DNA of 64,000 bases from Actinomycetospora lutea (GCF_028737205.1 NZ_JAQZAL010000011.1:124001-188000); one strand, 5' to 3'; positions 41,563-50,949 are shown, counted from the first letter of the stretch. Notes: generated by a model not told the origin, from the sequence alone. Numbers and translations are program-made.

Positions 41563-42492
41563 GTGAACCCCGCGGCCGCCGTGCTCGTCTCCGCCCTCGG
41601 CGCGGCGTTGATCGCCGTCGCCCTCTTCGACGTGTTCGCCACCCTGTTCTCGCACCCGCGGCGGCACTCGCTGAGCCGGACGGTGATCAGCGTGACGTGG
41701 TCGGCGTGTCACCACGTGCCCGGAGCGCGCGCCCTGGCCCTCGCCGGACCCCTCGCGTTCATCGTCGTCGTGGCGAGCTGGGCGACGTTCCTCGGAGGAG
41801 GCTGGGCGCTGCTGTACTGGCCCTGGATGCCGGGCGGCTTCCTGCACGCCGCGGAGCTCACCGGTGCCGGTACGGGACTGCTCGACGCCCTCTACTTCTC
41901 GCTGGTCACCCTCACCACGCTCGGCTACGGCGACGTCTCGCCCGCCCACGGCCTGTTGCGCGTGGCCGCTCCCCTGGAGTCCCTGCTCGGGCTCGGACTG
42001 CTCACCGCGAGCGTGTCCTGGCTCCTCTCGATCTTCCCCGTCCTGTCCCGGCGGCGGGCCCTCGCCTACGAGATCCGGCTGCTCGAGGAGGTCGGCGCCG
42101 ACGATTCCGACCCCGGCCCGCCCTCGCCGCTACCGGCGAGCGTGTACGCCGACCTGACCTCACGGTTGGTGGCCTGCGAGCGCGACCTGGTCACCTTCCC
42201 CATCACCTACTACTTCCACGACGACGACCCACGGTTCGCGCTCCCGGCGGTCATGGGTCATCTGCTGGACCTCGCCGAGCAGGCCCGACGACACGGCACC
42301 GCCACCGACGCGCACTTCCACGGCGGGCTGCTCATCCGCGCGATCGACGACTTCGCGGCGAGCATCGTCGGCCGCTTCCGGGTCCTGGGCGGTGGTTCCA
42401 CGCGGGACGTGCTCGAGGCCTACGCCCACGACCACGCGGTCGGACGCCCGGCCGCCGGTCGCCACCTCCGGCCAGGGGAGGCGAGAACGTGA
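41563..42492 (+). CDS. Two-pore-domain-type potassium channel with cytoplasmic domain
   Basis: A 309-residue protein. Residues ~1-160 hold four hydrophobic segments and a K+ selectivity filter TLGYGD in YFSLVTLTTLGYGDVSPAHG, one filter per chain, so a tetramer is expected. Residues ~175-309 are soluble and rich in His/Asp (ITYYFHDDDPRFALPAVMGH), with no RCK/TrkA nucleotide motif seen. It may be gated by an unrecognised ligand. GTG start. The stop overlaps the next gene (GTGA), linking it to an oxidoreductase. Confidence 0.82.
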   Translation: MNPAAAVLVSALGAALIAVALFDVFATLFSHPRRHSLSRTVISVTWSACHHVPGARALALAGPLAFIVVVASWATFLGGGWALLYWPWMPGGFLHAAELTGAGTGLLDALYFSLVTLTTLGYGDVSPAHGLLRVAAPLESLLGLGLLTASVSWLLSIFPVLSRRRALAYEIRLLEEVGADDSDPGPPSPLPASVYADLTSRLVACERDLVTFPITYYFHDDDPRFALPAVMGHLLDLAEQARRHGTATDAHFHGGLLIRAIDDFAASIVGRFRVLGGGSTRDVLEAYAHDHAVGRPAAGRHLRPGEART

Positions 42493-43571
42493 ACGACCAG
42501 GCCACGATGACGGCCGCGGTCCTCACCGCGTTCGGGGGACCGGAGGTCCTCGCCGTCCGGCACGACGTCCCGGTACCCGTCCCGGGTCGGGAGCAGGTCC
42601 GGGTCCGGGTGGGCGCCGCGGCGCTGAACAACACCGACATCTGGACACGTGAGGGTGCCTACGGCACCGCCGACGACCCGGACGCCCGGGCGGGCTGGCT
42701 CGGGCCGATCGCGTTCCCGCGCATCCAGGGCGGAGACGTCGCGGGGGTCGTCGACGCCGTCGGTGCCGGCGTGACGTCGGAGCTGCTGGGGCGCCGCGTG
42801 CTCGTCGACCCGGCCCGCTACGCCCACGACGGGCCCGACGCACCGATCACGGCCGTGCTGGGCAGCGAGTTCGACGGCGGGTTCGCCGAGTACACCGTCG
42901 TCGACGCCGCACGCGTCCACGACGTCACCGGGTCGCCCCTCACCGACGAGCAGCTGGCGTGCCTGCCCATCGCGTCCGGGACCGCCATGGGGATGCTGGA
43001 ACGCGCGGGGATCGTCGCCGGCGAGACGGTGGTGGTGACCGGTGCCGCCGGCGGCGTGGGACTCGCTGCGGTCGGGCTCGCCGCGGCCCGCGGGGCCCGG
43101 GTCACCGCCGTCACCGAACAGGCCAAGGCGGCCCTGGTCGAGCAGGCCGGGGCCCGGCGGACCATCGACCGCTCCGGGCCGGTCGAGGACGTGGTCGCGG
43201 CGGTGCGCGCGGCCCATCCGGGCGGGGTCGACGCGGTGGTCGACGTCGTCGGCGGTGACCAGCTGGCGCGACTGATCGACGTCCTCGTGCCCGGAGGACG
43301 GGCCGTGGTGGCCGGAGCCGTGGCCGGCCCGGTGCCCGCGATCGACCTCCGTCGGCTCTACCTGCACAACCGGGTGCTCATCGGGTCGACGATGCACACG
43401 GCGGCGCACTTCGCGAAGCTGGTGGACCACGCCCGCGCCGGGGACATCCGTCCGCGCGTCGCGGCGCGGTACGCCCTGCGTGCGATCCACGAGGCCCAGC
43501 AGCAGTTCCTGCGCCGTGAGCACGTGGGCAAGATCGTCGTCGTTCCCGCCGACACGACCCCGGGCGAGTAG
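42489..43571 (+). CDS. Zinc-independent MDR oxidoreductase (NADPH:quinone reductase-like)
   Basis: A 360-residue medium-chain dehydrogenase/reductase. GroES-like N-terminal half (VRVGAAALNNTDIWTREG, FPRIQGGDVAGVVDAVGAGV) and a Rossmann half with VVVTGAAGGVGLAAVGLAAA, the AxxGxxG type of quinone reductases that prefers NADPH. No structural or catalytic Zn cysteine cluster. It keeps VGKIVVVP at the C-terminus. Start GTG at 42489 overlapping the channel stop; an ATG at 42507 is the alternative. Coupling to a K+ channel suggests redox-linked gating, as in oxidoreductase-type channel beta subunits, but that is speculative. Confidence 0.87.
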   Translation: MNDQATMTAAVLTAFGGPEVLAVRHDVPVPVPGREQVRVRVGAAALNNTDIWTREGAYGTADDPDARAGWLGPIAFPRIQGGDVAGVVDAVGAGVTSELLGRRVLVDPARYAHDGPDAPITAVLGSEFDGGFAEYTVVDAARVHDVTGSPLTDEQLACLPIASGTAMGMLERAGIVAGETVVVTGAAGGVGLAAVGLAAARGARVTAVTEQAKAALVEQAGARRTIDRSGPVEDVVAAVRAAHPGGVDAVVDVVGGDQLARLIDVLVPGGRAVVAGAVAGPVPAIDLRRLYLHNRVLIGSTMHTAAHFAKLVDHARAGDIRPRVAARYALRAIHEAQQQFLRREHVGKIVVVPADTTPGE

Positions 43572-43582
43572 CGGTCGCGCGC

Positions 43583-44800
43583 CTACGCGCGGGCGAGCAC
43601 CGTCCCCAGTGCCTCGCGCAGGGCCACGTCACGGGGGTCACCGTGGAGCTGCGTGCCCATCCGGTCGGTCACGTAGCCGTAGCCGAGCCGCCGCCCGGGG
43701 TCGGCGAACCCCATCGATCCGCCCGCTCCCGGTGCCCCGAACGCGGCATCGGACCCGAAGTCGAACCCCGCGCTGGGCTTCATGAAACCGAGCGAGAACC
43801 TCACCGGCCCGTGCAGGCACTCGTCGTACCAGCCCCGCCGCGCGGGTGTCGCCGGGGCCGCGAGTGCCTCGAGCGTCTCCGTGTCCAGATCGAGTGGACC
43901 CCCCGGCGCGGCGAAGGCCCCGTAGACCGTGGCCAGGGCCCGGGCGGTCGCCACGGCCCCACCGGACGGGACCTCGAGCCCACGGACGATCACGTGCTCG
44001 GGATCGACGTAGAAGCCGGTGCCCGGGTTGGCCACCAGCGAGCGGTGGAGCACCGAGCGCCGCCGCATCGCGTCGACCGTCAGCCGCAGCGGCATCCCGG
44101 TCAGACGCGCCCACACCGACGGCGGGACCAGGGCCGCGAGCCGCTCGTCGGGGACCGACGCCGGCGTCCCGAGGTAGACCTCCTCCCCCACGCCCAGCGG
44201 GCCGGCGATGTCGTCCGCGAGCACCGTCCCGATGGTGCGGTGACCGGCGTCGAGGCGTCGCACCAGCTCGTTCTCGTAGAAGCCGAGCGTGATCGCGTGG
44301 TAGGCCTGCCGCTCGCCCGGCGGCCAGACGGGGCGCTGGCGCTCCATGACCCCCGCCAGACGGTCCAGGTCGGCCACGACATCCCGGTCGACCCGCTCGT
44401 CGAAGGCGAACAGCCCGGCCTGGTGGGCCAGGAGGCAGCGGACGGTGACGTCGTGCTTGCCGGCGCGGGCGAACCCGGGCCAGTACGTGGCGACGCGCTC
44501 GTCGTGGTCGAGGAGACCGCGGGAGTGCATCAGGGCGAGGACACAGGCCGACAGGCCCTTGGTGGTCGAGTGGACCAAGGTCATCGTGTCGGCGCGCCAC
44601 GGCGCGCCGGTCACCCGGTCCCGCAGCCCGCCCCAGAGGTCGACGACCACTTCGCCGTCGACGACCACGCACACCGCCCCACCCAGTTCGTGCCGTTCGG
44701 TCAGGTTCGCCACGAACGCGTCGCGCACCGGCTCGAAGCCGGCCGCCACCGTCCCCTCGGCCGTGGCGTCCGGCGCCCGGTGCCTCGTCCGCTGCTCCAT
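43583..44800 (-). CDS. Serine beta-lactamase-fold hydrolase (family VIII esterase / EstB-like)
   Basis: A 405-residue protein of the class C beta-lactamase superfamily. The S-x-x-K motif is HSTTKGLSACVLALM, and the Tyr motif is probably in ERQAYHAITLGFYENELVRR. The third KTG-like box is replaced by GAPGAGGSMGFADP, usual for esterases rather than true lactamases. FEPVRDAFVANL and GGAVCVVVDGEVVVDLWGG are family marks. No signal peptide, so cytoplasmic, making antibiotic resistance unlikely. ATG at 44800. A box-like inverted repeat lies 60 bp upstream. Confidence 0.87.
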   Translation of the reverse strand: MEQRTRHRAPDATAEGTVAAGFEPVRDAFVANLTERHELGGAVCVVVDGEVVVDLWGGLRDRVTGAPWRADTMTLVHSTTKGLSACVLALMHSRGLLDHDERVATYWPGFARAGKHDVTVRCLLAHQAGLFAFDERVDRDVVADLDRLAGVMERQRPVWPPGERQAYHAITLGFYENELVRRLDAGHRTIGTVLADDIAGPLGVGEEVYLGTPASVPDERLAALVPPSVWARLTGMPLRLTVDAMRRRSVLHRSLVANPGTGFYVDPEHVIVRGLEVPSGGAVATARALATVYGAFAAPGGPLDLDTETLEALAAPATPARRGWYDECLHGPVRFSLGFMKPSAGFDFGSDAAFGAPGAGGSMGFADPGRRLGYGYVTDRMGTQLHGDPRDVALREALGTVLARA

Positions 44801-44859
44801 CTGCTGCTCCGTCCCCTCCGGCGGAGCCCGAGGGTGCGCCGCGTCGCCGCCGCCGGGGA

Positions 44860-44873
44860 GGGTCGGACGACCC
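44860..44873 (-). promoter_or_regulatory. Box-like inverted repeat upstream of the serine hydrolase
   Basis: On the minus strand GGGTCGTCCGACCC: arms GGGTCG/CGACCC around TC, 12 of 14 positions fitting the window consensus. It lies 60 bp before the ATG at 44800. Confidence 0.35.
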
Positions 44874-44907
44874 GCACAGCCCGGCCGCCCGGCACCGACC
44901 GAGCGCG

Positions 44908-45447
44908 TCAGCGGCCGGCGGCGGCGTGCAGCGGGACCACCAGGACGGGCCGATGGGTGCGGGCGATCAGTCCGTGCGACACCGACGGGCTGGGCCCGAG
45001 GAGGCGACTCACCACGCTCCCGGCGCCTTCGCCGCGGCTCCCGACGACGATCAGCAGCGCGTCGTAGTGGTCGGCCACCCGGCGGAGCAGCGCCACCGGA
45101 TCGCCCCGCCCGGTGCGATAGGTCCACGGTCCCGGCAGATCGGCCAGGAACGACTCCACCTCCTGCTGCTCGGCGGCCAGGGCCTCCTGTGCCTGCTCCT
45201 CCCAGTCCGCCGCGTCCGGGTCGACGGGATGGTCGGAGAGATCGACGGCATGGACGACGTGCAGGGCGGCCCCCAGTCGTCCGGCGAGGTCGGCGCCGTG
45301 GTGGAGCACCGTCCGGCCCTGGGGGCCGCGGCGGTGGCCCAGCACCACGTGGGTGGTCACCGGGTCCGCGCGAGCCCGCTCCGTGCGTGCCCGGTGCGCG
45401 GCCGCCGGCGGCCCGTGGCTCTCGGCTCGGAACGGCGCGGGAGTCAT
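44908..45447 (-). CDS. Divergent universal stress protein
   Basis: A 179-residue USP-fold protein: THVVLGHRRGPQGRTVLHHG, LHVVHAVDLSDHPVDPD, LLIVVGSRGEGAGSVVSRLL, RPVLVVPL. The nucleotide loop is one or two residues out of register with G-x2-G-x9-G-S, so ATP binding is doubtful. The N-terminal ~28 residues are Arg/Ala-rich, and a GTG at residue 30 (VTTHVVLG) may be the real start. Located 107 bp upstream of the serine hydrolase on the same strand. Confidence 0.72.
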   Translation of the reverse strand: MTPAPFRAESHGPPAAAHRARTERARADPVTTHVVLGHRRGPQGRTVLHHGADLAGRLGAALHVVHAVDLSDHPVDPDAADWEEQAQEALAAEQQEVESFLADLPGPWTYRTGRGDPVALLRRVADHYDALLIVVGSRGEGAGSVVSRLLGPSPSVSHGLIARTHRPVLVVPLHAAAGR

Positions 45448-45688
45448 CGGGTGCTCCTTCCGGCCCCGGGGCCCGGCCGGCGCCTCGCGGCCCCGTCGTC
45501 ACGTCGACGCTCGGACGCCCCGGCCGTGCGGGGCCAGGGCACTCCGACCCCCGAGCAGGGGGTCGTCGGGCGCCCCCGGGTGGCCATGGCGGACGACGAC
45601 GTGGCGGCCGGCCGCTGCCCCCGAGGCGATGCGGCGCGTGGCTCCGCCACTGGCGCCCGTCACGACCCGGTGACGGGGCAGGTCGGAC

Positions 45689-47917
45689 GTGGTACACCCG
45701 GAGCACCGGGCCCGGGTGCGCCGGTCAGGTGGGAGGACCGGCGTGGTGGGTCCGTGGCCGGAGAGCAGGTGCCGCGTGCCGGTGCGCCGGCCCGGAGCGG
45801 TTCGTCGTGCACGCCTGACCGGGGCCCTCGCCGGTGCCCTGCGCGCCGGGCTGACGCTCGTGTCGGCGCCGGCCGGGTTCGGGAAGTCGACGTTGCTCGT
45901 CGAGTGGCTCGCGACGAGGCCCGGCGAGGTGGCGGCGGCGTGGGTCTCGCTGGACCGGCACGACGACGACACCGGCCGCTTCTGGACCTCCGCGCTCACC
46001 GCCGTGCAGACGGCGGCGGGCGCCGGCGACGCGGCCTCGGCGCTGCTGACCGCGGGAGCGCCGTCCTCGACCGAGGCCGCGCTCGTCGCTCTCCTCGACG
46101 ACGTCGGTGCGCTGTCCCGGGATCTGGTGCTCGTCCTCGACGACGTGCACCTCGTGACGGCGCCCGAGGTGTACGAGGGCATCACCTTCCTGCTCGAGCA
46201 CCGACCGCCGCAGCTCCACCTCGTGCTGTCCACCCGGGTCGACCCGCCGTTGCCCCTGGCGCGGTGGCGGGCGCGGGGCGAGCTGCTCGAGGTACGGGCC
46301 GCCGACCTCCGGTTCTCCGAGCAGGAGGCGAGCGCCTACCTCAACGGTCCGATGGGCCTGTCGCTGTCCGAGCACGAGGTCGCCGCCCTCGACGAACGGG
46401 CCGAGGGCTGGATCGCGGCACTGCAGCTGGCCGCGCTGTCGATGCGGGGACGCGACGACGTCGGCGCGTTCATCGCGGGCTTCGCGGGCGACGACCGCCA
46501 CGTGCTCGACTTCCTGACCGAGGAGGTCCTGGCCCACCAGCCGCCGGAGGTCCGGGACTTCCTGCTCGGGACCTCGATCCTCGAGCGGCTCTCCGGCCCG
46601 CGGTGCGACGCCGTCACCGGACGTGAGCGGGGACGCGCGACGCTCGCGGCCCTCGAGCGCGCCAACCTGTTCCTGGTCCCGCTCGACGACCGGCGACAGT
46701 GGTACCGCTACCACCACCTGTTCGCCGACGTCCTGCGCACGCACCTCGTCGACGAGCGCGCGGACGCGGTGCCGGAGCTGCATCGACGCGCGAGTCGGTG
46801 GTTCGCCGACCACGGCGACACCCCGCCGCGGTCGACCACGCCCTCGCCGGCGGCCACGTCGACCGCGCGGCCGACCTGATGGAACGAGCGGTGCCCGCCA
46901 CGCGTCGCGAGCGGCGCGAGGCCGAGCTCGGGCGCTGGGCGCGATCGCTGCCGGACGAGGTCGTCCGGACCCGGCCGGTCCTCGGGATGGCGTTCGTGGG
47001 AGCACTCGCCCAGGTCTCGGAGTTCGGGACGATGGCGCAGCGCCTGGCGGACATCGAGCACGCCGTCCGGCCGGGCGGCGGCGAGTGGCCCGTGCAGGCC
47101 CCGCCCGGTCTCGTCGTGGTCGACGAGGAGGGATACCGCTCGATACCGGCCGGGCTCGAGGTCTACCGCGCAGCGCTCGCACTGTCGCGCGGCGACCTCG
47201 AGGCCGCGTCGGCACACGCGCGGTCGGCGCTGGCGTCGGCCCCGGCGTCCGACGACCTCACCCGGGCCGCCGCCGGCGCCCTCGGCGGGCTCGCCGCCTG
47301 GTCGCGGGGCGACCTGGCCGCGGCCGAGGCCGCGTACGTCGAGGCGATCGCGGGGCTGCACCGGGTCGGCTTCGTCCCCGACGTCCTGGGCTGCTGCCTC
47401 GCCCTCGGCGACATCCGCCGGACCCTCGGGCGTGCGGGCGACGCCGAGCGCCTCCTGCGGTGGGCACTCGATCTCGGCGACCCCGCGGCACCGGCGCGCG
47501 GCACGGTCGACATGCACGTCGCCCTGGCCGGGATCCTGATCGATCGCGACGCCCGCACCGCGGCCGCGGAGCACCTCGAGACGGCCCGACGCCTGGGCGA
47601 GCACCGGGGGCTGCCGCAGAACCCGTACCGCTCACGGGTCACCGAGGCGCGGCTCCTCGAGACCCACGGGGACCTCGACGCCGCACTCGCCCTGCTCGAC
47701 GAGGCCGAGCGCGTGTACGACGGCGACTACTCGCCGGACGTGGCGCCCGTGCCGGCGGTGCGCGCCCGGCTCCGCATCCGGCGCGGCGAGCTCCACCTGG
47801 CCGACGCCTGGGCCCGGCGGCGGCACCTCTCGCCCGACGACGAGCTGACCTACCTCCACGAGTACGAGCACCTCACCGTGGCCCGGCTCCTCCTCGCGCG
47901 CCGGGCCGACGCCGCGG
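45689..47917 (+). pseudogene. Broken MalT/LAL-type LuxR regulator (frameshift, no DNA-binding domain)
   Basis: The first frame (45689-~46833) encodes the ATPase part of a large LuxR-family regulator: Walker A LVSAPAGFGKSTLLVEWLA, Walker B LVLVLDDVHLV, then RYHHLFADVLRTHL. At ~46830 the reading leaves frame: after WFADHGDTP the expected AAVDHALAGGHVDRAADLME continues in another frame, consistent with loss of one base in a CCCC run. The second frame runs through TPR-like helices (ALGDIRRTLGRAGDAERLLR) to ~47917, then is cut off before the C-terminal LuxR HTH that defines the family. Two independent lesions argue for a true pseudogene rather than only a sequencing error. Confidence 0.8.
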
Positions 47918-48151
47918 CTCCTCGGCTACGTGATGTACCGATCGCGGCTGGTCCCCCGCGTCATCCCGACGGTCGGCCTCCTCGGCGCACCGTTGATCAT
48001 CATGTCCGCGACCGTGACGATGCTCGGCGGCTGGGACCAGGTCTCGATCGCCGGCAGCCTCTGCGCGCTGCCCATCGCGCTGTGGGAGTTCTCCCTCGGC
48101 GTCTGGCTGACCGTGAAGGGCTTCCGCCCCACGACGCCGGACATCGACTGA
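47918..48151 (+). pseudogene. C-terminal remnant of a DUF4386-type membrane protein
   Basis: The frame reads LLGYVMYRSRLVPRVIPTVG, then an AGSLCALPIALWEFSLGVWL segment and VKGFRP, which match the last ~75 residues of DUF4386 membrane proteins. The N-terminal four or five helices are absent; upstream is the MalT-like pseudogene with no gap. The join at ~47911-47918 looks like a deletion that removed the 3' end of one gene and the 5' end of the next. A GTG/ATG at 47930/47933 exists but there is no ribosome site. Confidence 0.75.
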
Positions 48152-48209
48152 CCTCGACCGGTCGCGCCCGTCCCGCCATGTCAGCCCCGAGACCGCGGAC
48201 AGGAACCGG

Positions 48210-48596
48210 TCAGCGTCCTCGCGCTCCTCGATATCGCGCGGCCATGCCGTCCTCGAGGGCGTCGTCGCGGAGCCGGCTCCGCGCTCTCGTCAACGCCAGC
48301 ACGGTCAGCCCGTACACGCCGCCGAGGAGCAGGAGAACGATCCCGGTCCTCGTGATGATCAGCTGGATGCCGTCGAGGCCTCTCGGGTTCACCGTCGACA
48401 CGAGGCACAGCGATCCCAGGGCGATCAGGTGGAACAGCGTGACGAGCAGGCGGTTCAACGACGCCGCCACCGTCAGATCGTCGTAGACCTCGGCGAGGAA
48501 GTCGTATCCCACCCGCCGCAGCAGCTGCCCCACCACGAGGGTGACCACCACCCCGACGACGACCGTCGTCACGTAGCTGGATGTCGAGACCTCCAC
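48210..48596 (-). CDS. Small membrane protein of unknown family
   Basis: A 128-residue protein with three or four hydrophobic segments: YVTTVVVGVVVTLVVGQLL, SLNRLLVTLFHLIALGSLCL and IITRTGIVLLLLGGVYGLTV, and a basic tail. The GTG at 48596 is chosen because AGGA lies 8 nt upstream; the frame stays open to 48665 with an unconvincing Cys/His-rich leader. No family recognised. It is convergent with the DUF4386 remnant and divergent from the cupin gene. No DevR-like box in the gap. Confidence 0.6.
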   Translation of the reverse strand: MEVSTSSYVTTVVVGVVVTLVVGQLLRRVGYDFLAEVYDDLTVAASLNRLLVTLFHLIALGSLCLVSTVNPRGLDGIQLIITRTGIVLLLLGGVYGLTVLALTRARSRLRDDALEDGMAARYRGARGR

Positions 48597-48715
48597 GGTC
48601 ACCGTCCTGGCGAGGAAGGAGTGGCGATGGGTCCAGCATGCCCGGGCAGCCCCGTCCGACGACACCCCGGCCGATCAGCAGCACCCCGCGTGGACACGCG
48701 CAGTACCGTCCGGTC

Positions 48716-49195
48716 ATGTTCGAGGGAGACGAGATCGTGCTGGGGCCCCTGCCCAAGGGCATCGTGCGCGCCGGTGAAGGTCAGCACCGTCGGGTGTGGA
48801 ACGTGCTCGGCCACACCTACTGGGCGAAGGCGATCAGCGAGTCCAGCTTCGCGTTCGAGACCCTCGACCCGCCGCAGACCGGCGTGCCGCCCCACGTCCA
48901 TCCCACGCAGGACGAGCACATCCACGTCCTCGGGGGTGTCTTCACGCTCTACCTCGACGGGGCGTGGGAGAAGGCCGGTCCCGGCGACACGGTGCTCATG
49001 CCGCGCGGCCTCCCCCACGCCTACTACAACCGCACCGAGGACGACGCCCGCGCCCTGTTCTGGGTGAGCCCCGCCGGCAAGCTGGCCCACCTGTTCGACC
49101 AGCTGCACGACCTCCAGGACCCCGACGAGGTCGTGCGGCAGTCCGCGCTGCACGACGTCGAGTTCCTCCCGCCCGGCTCCGTCCCCGGCGCCTGA
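48716..49195 (+). CDS. Cupin-domain protein
   Basis: A 159-residue single-domain cupin. Motif 1 GVPPHVHPTQDEHIHVLGG supplies two His and a Glu for a metal, motif 2 LMPRGLPHAYYN the last His, so the metal site is complete. AGEGQHRRVWNVLGHTYWAK precedes it and FWVSPAGKLAHLFDQLHDL follows. This subclass resembles quercetinase/oxidoreductase-type small cupins of unknown substrate. The last 30 residues include a helical extension. No clear ribosome site upstream of the ATG at 48716. Confidence 0.83.
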   Translation: MFEGDEIVLGPLPKGIVRAGEGQHRRVWNVLGHTYWAKAISESSFAFETLDPPQTGVPPHVHPTQDEHIHVLGGVFTLYLDGAWEKAGPGDTVLMPRGLPHAYYNRTEDDARALFWVSPAGKLAHLFDQLHDLQDPDEVVRQSALHDVEFLPPGSVPGA

Positions 49196-49270
49196 GCCCG
49201 CAGCACCTGCCCGTGGGGGTCGAGGAGACGACCCTTCGGTGGTGGTCGCCGCCGTGGTCGGGGCGTCGGG

Positions 49271-50068
49271 TCAGGGGATGCCGGACGTGGGCGCGAGCGC
49301 GGTGAGGCGGAAGCGGAAGAACTCACGTCGCCGGGCGTCGGGTCCGTCGGGGTACCAGCCCACCGCGCCGGAGGCGGGCGCCATCGAGGTCCCGAAGAGC
49401 CGGGTCGCCGTGATCGTCCCGCCGAAGGGGTGCCAGTCCCATCGACCGGTGCCGTCCGGGTCGCCCCAGCGCATCGTCCGGAACGCCCGCAGGTGACCGG
49501 CTCCATCGAGCCGGTACTCCAGGTCGACCGGCGTGTCGCCGACCGCGAACCGCACGCGCAGGGTCCGGTCGTCGAGCGCCGACCAGGAGACGCCCGGACC
49601 CGGCAGGACGGCGGCCGGCGCCCAGATCGCCTCGGCGCCGCAGCGCCCGGCGGCGCTGCGGCTCACGTCCGGCCCGTGGGCGTCCACGAGGCTGATCCGC
49701 GGCCCCAGCGCCCAGTGCATCCGCCCGGGCCCGGCGCCCCCGCTGTCGGCGCCGCTGATGAGCCCGGCCACCCTCGCCGACCAGCGGAAGGCGCACCGCG
49801 GGGCGAGGTCCTCCTCCGCGCGGAACGGGAGCCACAGCCGCCCCAGCCGCAGCCGCCCGCGCATCCGCAGGCGCACGCCGGGGACCACCGGGGCGCCCGG
49901 GAGGAGCGAGTGCGCGAAGTACCGGACGACCGGCGCGGGAACCCGGTCGCGCAGGTCGCACGGCCAGAACCCTACGGGGCCGGCGTCGGCGACGGGCCCG
50001 GACGGCAGCGCCGCCGGCGCGGCACCGACGGCGCCGAACATCGTGTCCAGCTCGCGGCTGGTGATCAT
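49271..50068 (-). CDS. DUF6544-like protein
   Basis: A 265-residue protein matching the pattern of the DUF6544 family: LPAPVVRYFAHSL-type opening (VPAPVVRYFAHSLLPG), RLRMRGRLRLGRLWLPFRAE, FRWSARVAGL, then GRCGAEAIWAPAAVLPGPGV and WDWHPFGGTITATRLFGTSM with a final FRFRLTAL. No signal peptide. Function unknown. The ATG at 50068 overlaps the stop of a 103-residue upstream gene (ATGA). Confidence 0.78.
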   Translation of the reverse strand: MITSRELDTMFGAVGAAPAALPSGPVADAGPVGFWPCDLRDRVPAPVVRYFAHSLLPGAPVVPGVRLRMRGRLRLGRLWLPFRAEEDLAPRCAFRWSARVAGLISGADSGGAGPGRMHWALGPRISLVDAHGPDVSRSAAGRCGAEAIWAPAAVLPGPGVSWSALDDRTLRVRFAVGDTPVDLEYRLDGAGHLRAFRTMRWGDPDGTGRWDWHPFGGTITATRLFGTSMAPASGAVGWYPDGPDARRREFFRFRLTALAPTSGIP

Positions 50069-50376
50069 GTCCGCACCTCCGGCCGGTCGGGCACGTGCGG
50101 GGCGTCGACGACCCGGCGGACGTCGCGGTCGAGCGGCCCGACCTCCGGGAGCTCGGCGTCGCGCGGCAGCTCGAGGACGGTCGACCGGCGGGGCGGGCGC
50201 ACCCGGACGTCCTCGCGCTCGGGGAGCGCCGACTGGGCGCGGACCCCGCCCTCCGTCCGTCCCGTGGCCCCGCGCAGGTCCGGGCCGCCGGGCCCGGCGC
50301 GGGCGACGAGCTCCTCGTCGACCAGACCCCGCAGCACCCTCGCCTCGCCGTCCATCCCCGTCTCCCCCGCCGTCAT
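50065..50376 (-). CDS. Hypothetical 103-residue protein upstream of the DUF6544-like gene
   Basis: A soluble, charged protein with no recognised domain. Its stop overlaps the next start as ATGA, the same arrangement seen at genuine couplings in the window, and a DevR-like box lies 87 bp before the ATG. Composition is Arg/Glu/Asp/Pro-rich, which in GC-rich DNA can also come from a chance frame. Two Met codons (1 and 8) are possible starts. Confidence 0.45.
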   Translation of the reverse strand: MTAGETGMDGEARVLRGLVDEELVARAGPGGPDLRGATGRTEGGVRAQSALPEREDVRVRPPRRSTVLELPRDAELPEVGPLDRDVRRVVDAPHVPDRPEVRT

Positions 50377-50462
50377 CGCCGTCGTCGCCTGCCGTGTCGT
50401 CGCTGCGCGGTCGTCACCGTCCGCATCCGTGGAGGCTCGTCGACGGAGCCCGCGGGTCGCCA

Positions 50463-50476
50463 GGGTCGTTGGTCCC
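50463..50476 (-). promoter_or_regulatory. DevR-like box upstream of the 50065/49271 pair
   Basis: Minus strand GGGACCAACGACCC, 13 of 14 positions as the perfect site at 9983, and 87 bp before the ATG at 50376. Confidence 0.5.
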
Positions 50477-50805
50477 CGGGGTCGCGCCGGGGGCGGATCA
50501 CCTCAGCGCCCGGCCGCCGATGCGCTCACGCAGCTGTCACCCGCCGGCGCCGCGCGGCGTCCGCGCGTCGGGGTGGCGCGCGTGCGGTTCTGAGCGAAGG
50601 GCACCTTCGATCGCATCGACGGGCCAGGGGCGCCCCTCGCCGGCCTCGACCGGGCGTCGTCCGGGGCGAGCGGCACGTTCGGCAGGTCGGCGGGCGCTCC
50701 GGTCATGCGCGACGTGCCGCTCGCGGTCGCTCGCGCCGTGCCCGGCGTGCCGTGGAGATCAGGAGCGCGTGTGCACCGTCTCTCGGACCTCGACGACCGT
50801 CCGAT

Positions 50806-50832
50806 GGCCGTGGGGGCCGTGGGGGCCGTGGG
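50806..50832 (+). repeat. Three 9-bp tandem repeats (GGCCGTGGG)
   Basis: GGCCGTGGG three times head to tail in an apparently non-coding stretch; slippage-type repeat. Confidence 0.85.
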
Positions 50833-50949
50833 GCCGCGCGACGGCACGGCCTCGAGACCGTCGAGGACGACCGAGCCCTCCGGCGGCAGCACACGTCCTC
50901 GGCGGGCAGGTCGCGGTCTCCGTCCGCGACCCCGCTGGGTAGTCGGTGG

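Larger units (their letters stand above)
50377..50949. other. 573-bp stretch without a convincing gene; holds one DevR-like box
   Basis: Open frames here are Arg/Ala/Pro-rich and lack any domain signal. The box GGGACCAACGACCC (minus strand, 50463-50476, one change from consensus) is oriented toward the 50376 start. A 9-bp repeat lies at 50806-50832. One minus-strand frame near 50840-50930 has a protein-like composition (DLPAEDVLPPEGSVVLDG) and could be a decayed gene, but I cannot assign it. Confidence 0.5.

Noticed and set aside
43583-44800. Antibiotic-resistance beta-lactamase
   Set aside because: No signal peptide and the third catalytic box is of the esterase type.
50503-50892. A 129-residue minus-strand open frame in the gap at 50.4-50.9 kb
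   Set aside because: Arg/Ala/Pro/Thr-rich, spans a slippage repeat and has no domain or coupled neighbour; kept only as a note that a decayed gene is possible.
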